Assembly: GCA_003164475.1 (NCBI GenBank) | Contig: PLTL01000005.1 | Coordinates: 1 to 7,015, forward strand | Length of the DNA: 7,015 bases | Direction: 5' to 3' | Source: Candidatus Dormiibacterota bacterium | GTDB taxonomy: Bacteria; Chloroflexota; Dormibacteria; UBA8260; Bog-877 | Part shown: piece by piece, positions 1 through 5,940 of the stretch | Layout: each line of letters begins with the position of its first letter | Numbering within the stretch: the first letter of the stretch is position 1 | Notes under the pieces: model-generated | Databases searched by the model: none | Told to the model about the DNA's origin: nothing | What the model saw: the letters and a program-made list of their open reading frames with translations, nothing else | Made by a program: the position numbers and the translations under genes

Positions 1-1463
1 AGCAGGGCCATCGCGACCGCAACCACGACCGGAAACGCCATGCCCACCACCATCGCCCGGGGCGCCTCGTGCGCCTGCTCGGCGGCGCTGCTGCGGGGAG
101 CACCCAGGAAAGCGCCGCCCACGATCCTGATGTAGGTGGTCACGGCGAGGGCAAAGGTCAGGGTCAGGAGCGCGCCGGCGGCGGCCAGGTAGACGCGGTC
201 TCCGGCACTGGAGAGGTCGTGGGCGCGGATTAGCGTCTGCAGGCCGAGCCACTCGGTCTGGAAACCGTTCATGGGCGGGATACCGGCCAGCCCCATCGCC
301 CCGAGCAGGAAGAGGGGCGTCGTCCACCGCATCCGCTTGGCCAGGCCGCCGAGCTGGTCCATGTCGCGCGTCCCGGTTCCGATGTCCACTGATCCGGCGC
401 CGAGGAAGAGTGCTCCCTTGAGCAGCGCGTGGTACAGCGCATGCAGGCAGAGCACCAGCAGGGCGAGGCCGGCGAGCAGGGTCTTGCCGGCCGCGGCGAA
501 GACCAGCGCCGCCCCGAGCATGGCGATCATGAAGCCGAGGTTCTCGATGGTGCTGTAGGCAAGCGCACGCTTGAGATCAGAGGCGAGCAACGAGAAGAGG
601 ATGCCGTAGGCGGCGGTCCCCACTCCCGCCGCCAGCGCCAGGTAGCCCCACCAGGCCGGCGGCGGGCCGAGGAACACGAAGGTCGACAGGAGCATGCCGT
701 AGATGGCGGCCTTCACCACCACCGCCGAGAGCAGCGCGGAGACGTTGGAAGGTGCCGCGGGGTGCGCTTCGGGGAGCCAGCCCTGCAGTGGCACCAGCCC
801 GGCCTTGGCGCCGAAACCGAAGAAGAAGAGCACGAAGGCGGCGTCGGCAACACCGCCCGACGGATGGTGCGCGGACAGCCACGCGAAGCTGGCCCCGGGA
901 GCGAAGCCCCCGATGAGCGCGAAGCCGACCGCCATGCCGAAGAAGCCCACCTCGCTGAGGGCGAGCATGAGGAACGCCGCGCGGGGACGTCCTGGGTGGT
1001 CGAATTCGACGGTGACCAGAAAATAGGTGAGGATGGACATCGCCTCCCAGGCGACCAACAGGGTGAGCGCGGTGCCGGCGGCGACGACCAGGACGACAGC
1101 GCCCACGCTCAGGTTGAGGAGGGCGAGACTGGCGGCCTGGCGCAGCGTCCCACCCAGGTTCTGGGTGTACCCGGCGCTGTACACGAAGATGCCGATGCCG
1201 ACCAGCCCGGTGAGGAGCAGGAAGACGCCGGCGAGCGGCGACGACCGGAGCTCGAACGCTCCGAGCGGGGTGGTCGCCGGGAGGGCTTCGGTCACGCTGG
1301 GCCCGCTCAGCCAGACTGTCGCGGCGACCGCCAGGACGGCGCATCCGACAGCCCCGGCGGCGGCGGAGACGTAGCCCATCCACAGCCAGCGGACCATCAG
1401 CACCCCGCTGACGGCCCCCAGGGCGAGGCAGAGGAGGCTCTCGACAAGAAGACTAAGCGCCAT
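1..1463 (-). CDS. hyfB: HyfB-like / NuoL-type proton-antiporter-like membrane subunit (3' end beyond the window)
   Basis: I translated this frame by hand from the ATG at 1463-1461: 487 codons with no stop, leaving the window at base 1. HyfB/NuoL-like proteins are usually 600-670 residues, so roughly 120-180 C-terminal residues are missing. The product is almost wholly hydrophobic with many membrane helices. Conserved antiporter-family features are present: the TM5 glutamate in A-W-E-A-M-S (E140), the TM7 lysine in F-G-A-K-A-G (K220) followed by P-L-Q-G-W-L-P-E-A-H, a TM8 lysine (K251), D-L-K-R-A-L-A-Y-S (K298), H-A-L-L-K-G (K349) and G-I-P-P-M-N-G-F (396-401). In the family such charged residues form the ion path through the membrane arm, so this subunit probably moves protons or Na+. 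The start is supported by a strong GGGAGG at 1474-1469, five bases upstream. It overlaps the small-subunit gene by 11 bases. An in-frame GTG directly precedes the ATG but lies too close to the GGGAGG. Confidence 0.93.
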   Translation of the reverse strand, partial: MALSLLVESLLCLALGAVSGVLMVRWLWMGYVSAAAGAVGCAVLAVAATVWLSGPSVTEALPATTPLGAFELRSSPLAGVFLLLTGLVGIGIFVYSAGYTQNLGGTLRQAASLALLNLSVGAVVLVVAAGTALTLLVAWEAMSILTYFLVTVEFDHPGRPRAAFLMLALSEVGFFGMAVGFALIGGFAPGASFAWLSAHHPSGGVADAAFVLFFFGFGAKAGLVPLQGWLPEAHPAAPSNVSALLSAVVVKAAIYGMLLSTFVFLGPPPAWWGYLALAAGVGTAAYGILFSLLASDLKRALAYSTIENLGFMIAMLGAALVFAAAGKTLLAGLALLVLCLHALYHALLKGALFLGAGSVDIGTGTRDMDQLGGLAKRMRWTTPLFLLGAMGLAGIPPMNGFQTEWLGLQTLIRAHDLSSAGDRVYLAAAGALLTLTFALAVTTYIRIVGGAFLGAPRSSAAEQAHEAPRAMVVGMAFPVVVAVAMAL

Positions 1464-2289
1464 CACTGCCTCCCGCAGGGTGGTACCGCTCCTCGGCCCG
1501 GCCCACCGCCAGGAGCAGGCCATGGAGCAGCGCCAGCGGGGTGGGCGGGCATCCTGGCACGTACACGTCCACCGGGAGGATCCGGTCGAGCGGCCCGTGA
1601 ACCATGAAGCTGCCCGCGAACGGACCTCCGCCGATGGCGCAGACGCCGGCGGCGACGACCAGCTTCGGCTCGGGCATGGCGGCATAGGTGTCGCGGAGCG
1701 GCTGCTCCATCTGACGTGTGACCACCCCCGTGACGAGCAGGGCGTCCGCGTGGCGCGGCGTGGGGGTGAAGAAGAGCCCGAGGCGATGCAGGTCGTACTG
1801 CGGCGCACTGAGCATCTGCAGCTCCGACTCGCAGCCGTTGCAGGAGCCGGCGTCGACGTGGCGGATGTGCAGCGAACGCCGGAAGAGCCGGAGCGAACGT
1901 CGTGCCAGCTCGGCTGCGACCGCGGCCTCTTCCGGGGCCGGCCCCGATCCCGGGGTCCACGTCGCTCGAACGCTGAGGCGCTCGCGGGAACGAACGGCCA
2001 CCTCCGGCCGGTGCACGTAGCGGAAGGCGTTCGGGAAGGCGCGGACGCAGGCGCCGCACATGACACACTGGCCCGCGTCGAAGGTGATGCTTCCCGCGGT
2101 GGCATCGCCGTCGGAGCGGAGGGCGCTCGTGGGACAGATGCCTGCCGCCTCCACCGCCTGGGCTCCCGACAGCTCGGAGACCTCGAGGGCCACCACCGAG
2201 GGCGCAGTGCCGGCGGCCGCGTCGGGGCGCGACGGGTAGCGCGTGGTCAGAACCCCGCGGTGGAGGCCGATCCCGATCCAGCGGCTCAT
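1453..2289 (-). CDS. Electron-transfer small subunit: one-cluster ferredoxin domain fused to a HyfI/NuoB-type domain
   Basis: A 278-residue soluble subunit. Residues about 1-110 form a ferredoxin-like domain. Its second motif has C75, C78 and C81 (C-V-M-C-G-A-C) followed by F85 where the fourth Cys would be. Its first motif keeps only the last cysteine, C52 in I-C-P. In two-cluster ferredoxins C52 pairs with the three Cys of motif 2, so one complete [4Fe-4S] site remains and the other is lost. After an Ala/Arg-rich linker (112-140), residues 141-278 match the [NiFe] small subunit/NuoB fold, with G-S-C-N-G-C-E (C150, C153), G-V-C-A-I-G-G-G (C217) and P-G-C-P-P (C247): all four proximal-cluster ligands. 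These eight are the only cysteines in the protein. The role inferred is to carry electrons from a soluble donor to the large subunit. The ATG at 2289 is chosen over an upstream one because it makes the same ATGA overlap as other junctions and has GGAG at 2301-2298; the 43 residues upstream are Arg-rich, low-quality sequence. Confidence 0.92.
   Translation of the reverse strand: MSRWIGIGLHRGVLTTRYPSRPDAAAGTAPSVVALEVSELSGAQAVEAAGICPTSALRSDGDATAGSITFDAGQCVMCGACVRAFPNAFRYVHRPEVAVRSRERLSVRATWTPGSGPAPEEAAVAAELARRSLRLFRRSLHIRHVDAGSCNGCESELQMLSAPQYDLHRLGLFFTPTPRHADALLVTGVVTRQMEQPLRDTYAAMPEPKLVVAAGVCAIGGGPFAGSFMVHGPLDRILPVDVYVPGCPPTPLALLHGLLLAVGRAEERYHPAGGSDGA
1469..1474 (-). promoter_or_regulatory. 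Strong ribosome binding site for the hyfB-like gene
   Basis: GGGAGG on the minus strand sits five bases before the ATG at 1463. It is the clearest ribosome binding site in the window. It lies inside the end of the small-subunit gene and decides for ATG over the GTG just before it. Confidence 0.75.
2047..2136 (-). other. Single [4Fe-4S] site in the fused ferredoxin-like domain
   Basis: This segment runs from C52 to C81 of the small subunit. It holds I-C-P (motif 1, last cysteine only) and C-V-M-C-G-A-C (motif 2, first three). Together these make one cluster in the standard bacterial two-cluster ferredoxin topology. The motif 1 positions expected to be Cys read G42, A45 and A48, and the fourth of motif 2 is F85, so the other cluster cannot form. 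Confidence 0.8.
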
Positions 2290-3827
2290 CGGTCGAACTC
2301 CGCGTGGGAGAGGGCGAAGCTGGCCTCGATGACGGGGTAGTCGGTGAGGTTGTTGCCACTGGCGCACGCGTCGGCGTAGACGTGCCAGTTGACGAAGGCG
2401 GACGGCCGGGCGCGCCATCTCGCCACCCGCCCCTCGGGGGTGAGCTCGACCCAGTGCAGCGTCTCGCCCCCCGCGCCCTCACTCCAGCCGAGGGCGGAAC
2501 CGGGAGCCTCCCCGGGAGCCCCTCCCCCTCCCGTCGTGGCGAGCGGCCAGCTGTCCAGCACCTGCTCGACGATGGCGAGCGACTGCTGGACCTCGGCCAG
2601 GCGGATGCCGAGACGGGCGAGCGCATCTCCCTCCGATCGGACCGGCACCTCAAAGGCCACGCGGTCGTAGGCGGCGTAGGGGTGATCACGGCGGCAGTCC
2701 CGGTCCGCCCCCGTGGAGCGGCCGATCGGCCCGACGAGATTGTGCTGTGCCGCGTGGCGCGGTCGGAGGAACGCGGTGGTCTCCAGGCGATCGGTGAACG
2801 TGCCGGTGTCCTCGAGCACCGCCTGCAGCCGCCGGCTTCGACGGCGCCACCGTGGCACATCCCGGCCCAGCGTCCGGAGCTCCGCCGGGGACAGCGGCGC
2901 GGCCAGCCCGCCCAGGGCGAGCGCGCCGCGCAGGTAGCGATGCGAGGTCAGATCAGCGCAGCGGCGGAGGACCTCCTCCTTGAGCGCTGCGTACTGTGCT
3001 CCCGCCACCAGCAGGCCGGTAGCGTCCGCCAGGCGACCGATGTCTCCGAAATGGTTGTGCAGCCGCTCCAGCTCGTTCATCAGGGTGCGTGCCCTGCGCG
3101 CCCCGTCATCGACCGAAATCCCCAGGGCGCGCTCGGCGGCCTGGACAAAGGCGAGTCCGTTGGCGAAGGCCGAGACGCCAGCGAGGCGCTCGGCGAGGAG
3201 GAGGCCCTGCTCCACGGTCCGCCCTTCGGCAAGGCGCTCGATGGCGCGGAACTTGTAACCGAGGAGAGGGCTCACCGCCACCAGGTCCTCGCCTCCGCTC
3301 TCGAAGAGGAACTCACCGGACTCCTGGGGACCGCTCCGCACCGGCCCCAAGGGGATCTGGAAGACACCCCGTCCGCTCACCATGGGCACCCGCTCGGGGA
3401 TCCCGGGACCGGCGCCCAGCCGTTCGTCGACCGGCGCGCGCATCGGTGGCTGCCCCTCCGGCCAGTCATGGAGCCGCAGGCGCGCCGGCAGCGGGTGCCC
3501 GACCGGCTCCAGCCCGTGCATCTCCCGGATCTCGCGCTCGTACCAGCTGGCGGCGTGGATGAAGGGCGTGATGGACGCGAACGAGTCCCCGCTCAGCCGG
3601 CAGCGCACCGTCAGCCACTCGGGGTCCCCGCGGACCTGGAAGACGGCGGTGAGCGACGGCTCGCCATCGCCGGTCGTGGCGAAGAGGTCGGCGAGCACCG
3701 CCGCCGCGGCGATCGCCGCCACCCAACCGGGGAACTTCTCCTCCGGGATCTCCGACCACAGCTCGCCCGGCGCTCGCGTCGAGACCTCGATCCCGAACCT
3801 TTGAGCCAGCTCGCGGAGGGTGGTCAT
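2286..3827 (-). CDS. HycE/HyfG-like large subunit (NuoC-NuoD fusion) lacking all [NiFe] ligands
   Basis: The 513-residue protein has two parts. Residues about 1-140 are NuoC/30-kDa-like, including the signature A-S-W-Y-E-R-E-I-R-E-M-H-G (93-105) and G-H-P. Residues about 150-513 are NuoD/HycE-like: G-P-V-R-S-G-P (161-167), Y-K-F-R-A-I-E-R-L-A-E (191-201), N-E-L-E-R-L-H-N-H (251-259), G-P-I-G-R-S-T-G (367-373) and R-R-D-H-P-Y-A-A-Y (379-387). The hydrogenase motif L1 reads R-L-A-G-V-S (214-219) and L2 reads A-L-S-H-A-E (505-510), so none of the four Ni-binding Cys is present. The end, F-D-R, matches the D-R terminus of complex I NuoD, with no maturation tail. A Gly/Ala-rich segment lies at 428-454. 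The protein should sit at the junction with the membrane arm and receive electrons from the small subunit; its acceptor is unknown. The ATG at 3827 overlaps the previous stop as ATGA; a longer upstream reading (to 4268) is Arg-rich shadow of the preceding gene. Confidence 0.93.
   Translation of the reverse strand: MTTLRELAQRFGIEVSTRAPGELWSEIPEEKFPGWVAAIAAAAVLADLFATTGDGEPSLTAVFQVRGDPEWLTVRCRLSGDSFASITPFIHAASWYEREIREMHGLEPVGHPLPARLRLHDWPEGQPPMRAPVDERLGAGPGIPERVPMVSGRGVFQIPLGPVRSGPQESGEFLFESGGEDLVAVSPLLGYKFRAIERLAEGRTVEQGLLLAERLAGVSAFANGLAFVQAAERALGISVDDGARRARTLMNELERLHNHFGDIGRLADATGLLVAGAQYAALKEEVLRRCADLTSHRYLRGALALGGLAAPLSPAELRTLGRDVPRWRRRSRRLQAVLEDTGTFTDRLETTAFLRPRHAAQHNLVGPIGRSTGADRDCRRDHPYAAYDRVAFEVPVRSEGDALARLGIRLAEVQQSLAIVEQVLDSWPLATTGGGGAPGEAPGSALGWSEGAGGETLHWVELTPEGRVARWRARPSAFVNWHVYADACASGNNLTDYPVIEASFALSHAEFDR
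2298..2315 (-). other. Degenerate L2 nickel-binding motif at the large subunit C-terminus
   Basis: Residues 505-510 read A-L-S-H-A-E where hydrogenases have D-P-C-x-x-C. The preceding D-Y-P-V-I-E-A-S-F (496-504) and the final D-R align without gaps to E. coli HycE as I recall it, so the loss of both cysteines (to Ser507 and Glu510) is not an alignment slip. Three residues (F-D-R) and the stop follow directly, so there is no C-terminal peptide for a HycI-type protease to cut. Confidence 0.87.
3171..3188 (-). other. Degenerate L1 nickel-binding motif in the large subunit gene
   Basis: These six codons read CGC CTC GCT GGC GTC TCG, giving R-L-A-G-V-S (residues 214-219). Group 4 [NiFe] hydrogenases have R-x-C-G-x-C here, with both cysteines binding the Ni-Fe centre. 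Arg214 and Gly217 are kept, which fixes the alignment, and both cysteines are replaced (Ala216, Ser219). In complex I the same place reads R-x-D-Y, with the Tyr contacting quinone; that Tyr is also absent (Gly217). Confidence 0.88.
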
Positions 3828-5299
3828 CGCCCCATCACCGACGCCCCGCTGTGGAGCAGCTGATCCAGTGGGCCGGGAATCCAGACCCCGATCACCAAGA
3901 TGGCGGCGAGGAGGGCCAGCGCGGGGGCCAGGATCAACGGGTTCAGCTCTCCCATGACCACCGCGTCCGCATCCGCTCGCCGGCTGAAGGTCATGGTGTG
4001 AAAGGGCGCCACCATGGCGATGAACCCGACCAGGAGCAGCCCCGCGATCAGCGCCGCCAGCACCCACAGGTGCCCGGCGACGGCACCGGCGATGATCGAG
4101 AACTCCGCGATGAACACGCCGAATGGGGGCGCGCCGGCGATGGCCAGGGCGCCGCCGACGAGCAGGGTCGCGGTCCACGGCATCGCCTGCACCACCCCGC
4201 GCACCTCCGAGATGGCGGTGGTTCGAAAGCGGAGCAGGAGGTTGCCGGTGGCGAAGAACATCAGGCACTTGGTCAACCCGTGGGCGACGATCAGGAACAG
4301 GGCTCCGAGCAGCGCCAGCGGCGTGCCGATGCCGACGCCCACCGATATCAGCCCGATCTGCTCAACCGACGAGTAGGCGAGAAGCCGCTTGAAGTCGCGC
4401 TGCGAGATGAGGAAGATGACGCCCACCGCCATCGAGAGAAGTCCGAAAACGAGCAGGCCGCTGCGCAGTGGCGCGGCGCCCGCCGCGGGCGCGGCCAGCG
4501 TATAGACGCGGAAGATGCCGAGCAGGGCGCAGTTGAGCTCGGCGCCGGACAGCATGGCGCACACCGGCGACGGCGCCTGGCTGTGGGCGTCCGGCAGCCA
4601 GGTGTGCATCGGAGCCAGGCCCGCCTTGGTGCCGAAGCCGACCAGCACCAGCAGGAACGCCGCGCCCGCCAGCACCGGCGAGAGATGCCCGGCGGCACGG
4701 GCCAGGACCGGTATCGAGAAGTCGTACGAGTTGCCCAGCGCCCCCACCCCGGACTGATACAGGAGGAGGAACCCGAAGAGCGCCACCAGGCTGCCGGTGA
4801 CGGTGAGGACGATGAACTTCCAGGCGGCTTCGAGTGACGGGTGCGACCCGTAGAAATCGACCAGGGGCGCGGACGCCAGGGTGGTGGCGCTGATCGCCGT
4901 CCAGAGCATGCCGAGGTTGCCGGAGACGGTGACGGCGATCATGGTGAAGAAGAAGAGGTGGAGCACCACGAAGTACTTGCGCAGCTCGTCTGCCCTGACC
5001 GCCCCCTCGCGCAGTTCGTGGCGCAGATACCCGATCGAGTAGATCGATGCCAGGCTGGACACCACCGCCACGACCAGCAGGACGACCCCGGAGAGCCCGT
5101 CCAGGTACAGCCAGTGCCCGAAGCAGTCGAGCGCCGGCCCCTGCACGGCGAGGGTGATCAGGGTCAGGGCGATGCCGAGTGTTGCCGCCTCGAAGATGGC
5201 GGCGACGGCGTACAGCCATCTCGGCCTCAGAACGAGACTCAGAAGAGCTGCCAGCAGGGGCACCGCCAGCACGGCCACGAGGAGAGTGGCGTCCGTCAT
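3824..5299 (-). CDS. hyfF: HyfF-like (NuoL/M/N-family) antiporter-like membrane subunit
   Basis: This is a 491-residue polytopic membrane protein with about 14 hydrophobic segments, the usual size of HyfF/HycQ-like proteins. Family marks are the TM7 lysine in F-G-T-K-A-G (K225) followed by H-T-W-L-P-D-A-H (232-239), D-F-K-R-L-L-A-Y-S-S-V-E-Q (302-314), A-H-G-L-T-K-C-L (K344) and A-P-P-F-G-V-F-I-A-E-F (390-400, E399). The region equivalent to the TM5 glutamate motif (W-x-x-x-E-A-T-T-L in relatives, from memory) reads W-T-A-I-S-A-T-T-L, with Ser137 where Glu is expected. The protein is inferred to form part of the ion-translocating membrane arm next to the HyfE- and HyfC-like subunits. It starts at the ATG at 5299 with GAGG eight bases upstream; it overlaps the preceding hyfE stop by four bases (ATGA) and the large-subunit start in the same way. 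Confidence 0.93.
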   Translation of the reverse strand: MTDATLLVAVLAVPLLAALLSLVLRPRWLYAVAAIFEAATLGIALTLITLAVQGPALDCFGHWLYLDGLSGVVLLVVAVVSSLASIYSIGYLRHELREGAVRADELRKYFVVLHLFFFTMIAVTVSGNLGMLWTAISATTLASAPLVDFYGSHPSLEAAWKFIVLTVTGSLVALFGFLLLYQSGVGALGNSYDFSIPVLARAAGHLSPVLAGAAFLLVLVGFGTKAGLAPMHTWLPDAHSQAPSPVCAMLSGAELNCALLGIFRVYTLAAPAAGAAPLRSGLLVFGLLSMAVGVIFLISQRDFKRLLAYSSVEQIGLISVGVGIGTPLALLGALFLIVAHGLTKCLMFFATGNLLLRFRTTAISEVRGVVQAMPWTATLLVGGALAIAGAPPFGVFIAEFSIIAGAVAGHLWVLAALIAGLLLVGFIAMVAPFHTMTFSRRADADAVVMGELNPLILAPALALLAAILVIGVWIPGPLDQLLHSGASVMGR

Positions 5300-5940
5300 C
5301 CGCGCAGCCTCGACAGCTCTGAGGTGTCGGTGGAGGAGACGGTCTCGTGCATCCGGGCGATGAGGAAGCCCATCACCGCGACACCGACGAGAACGTCGAG
5401 GAAGACGGCGAACTCGATGAGCAGGCCCAGTCCGGAGGCCACCACCAGACCGACCAGGATCACGCCGTTCTCGGCCACGAGCAGGCCGGCCAGCTGGAGC
5501 ACCGCGTCACGCCGGGCCATGGCCGTGAAGAAACCGAGGAGGGTGACCGCGATGGCCACTCCGAGCACGGGCTCGGCGAGCAGGGCGGGATGGTACGGCA
5601 GCCGCGCCGCCGCGACGAAGCCGATGAGCGTCAGACCCGCGCCGATCAGCAGCGCCGTGGGGAAACCAACGTGGTACTGAAGCTCCCTCTTCCCGTACGT
5701 GGTCTTCGCCTGACGCTCGATCACCGCGGGGATGGCGAGCCCCTTGATGGCGATGGTGAGGATCCCGAGGGCGAGCAGGTCGGGGTCGCGCGTCGCGGCG
5801 AACAGTGCGAGGGCAAGGCAGCCGAGCAGGATCGACTGGATCGCGTAGCCGTCAACGGCCGCTCTGATCTGCCGGGCGATCAGGAGCCAGAAGCCGACCA
5901 GGAGGATCAGGGTCGAGAAGACTGCTGCAGCGAGATCCAT
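5296..5940 (-). CDS. hyfE: HyfE-like (NuoK-type) membrane subunit
   Basis: A 214-residue hydrophobic protein with about six membrane segments, matching the roughly 216-220 residues of HyfE/HycP-like proteins and about twice the size of NuoK. The C-terminal half carries the NuoK-like core: G-L-L-V-A-E-N-G-V with a buried glutamate, then L-L-I-E-F-A-V-F-L-D-V-L-V-G with a second glutamate and an aspartate, as expected for the proton-path acidic residues of this family. A lysine (I-A-I-K-G) lies in an earlier helix. It ends in a short polar tail (T-D-T-S-E-L-S-R-L-R-G). It would link the NuoH-like and antiporter-like parts of the membrane arm. The start is ambiguous: the ATG at 5940 gives a TGATG one-base overlap with hyfC, while a GTG immediately upstream (5943-5941) gives a GTGA four-base overlap and one extra residue. 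Neither has a clear ribosome binding site, so translation probably depends on coupling to hyfC. Confidence 0.9.
   Translation of the reverse strand: MDLAAAVFSTLILLVGFWLLIARQIRAAVDGYAIQSILLGCLALALFAATRDPDLLALGILTIAIKGLAIPAVIERQAKTTYGKRELQYHVGFPTALLIGAGLTLIGFVAAARLPYHPALLAEPVLGVAIAVTLLGFFTAMARRDAVLQLAGLLVAENGVILVGLVVASGLGLLIEFAVFLDVLVGVAVMGFLIARMHETVSSTDTSELSRLRG

Noticed and set aside
577..1383. Minus-strand open frame of 268 codons overlapping the hyfB-like gene in another frame
   Set aside because: Arg-rich product without motifs. The hyfB frame is continuous from 1463 to base 1 with all family motifs, so there is no frameshift here.
429..1607. Long plus-strand open frame of 392 codons opposite the hyfB-like gene
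   Set aside because: Its product is extremely rich in Glu, Gly, Arg, His and Gln without motifs, which is what the reverse reading of a Leu/Ala/Val-rich membrane protein in GC-rich DNA gives.
1453..2418. Longer small-subunit start giving 321 residues
   Set aside because: The extra 43 residues are Arg-rich and are the shadow of the large-subunit C-terminus; the ATG at 2289 has GGAG eight bases upstream and the ATGA overlap seen at other junctions.
2304..3863. Plus-strand open frame of 519 codons opposite the large subunit gene
   Set aside because: It lies opposite a gene with clear family motifs; its product has no recognisable domain and shadow-like composition.
3851..4837. Plus-strand open frame of 328 codons opposite the hyfF-like gene, with similar ones at 4841-5680 and 5347-6222
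   Set aside because: Highly charged, low-complexity products mirroring hydrophobic genes on the other strand; no plausible start signals or domains.
2286..5940. Ordinary respiratory complex I (nuo) operon
   Set aside because: The fused NuoC-NuoD large subunit, the 214-residue NuoK-like HyfE, the HyfF/HyfB pair and the C-x-x-C-E small subunit are of the group 4 hydrogenase type; the nuo genes A, I, J and E-G are absent.
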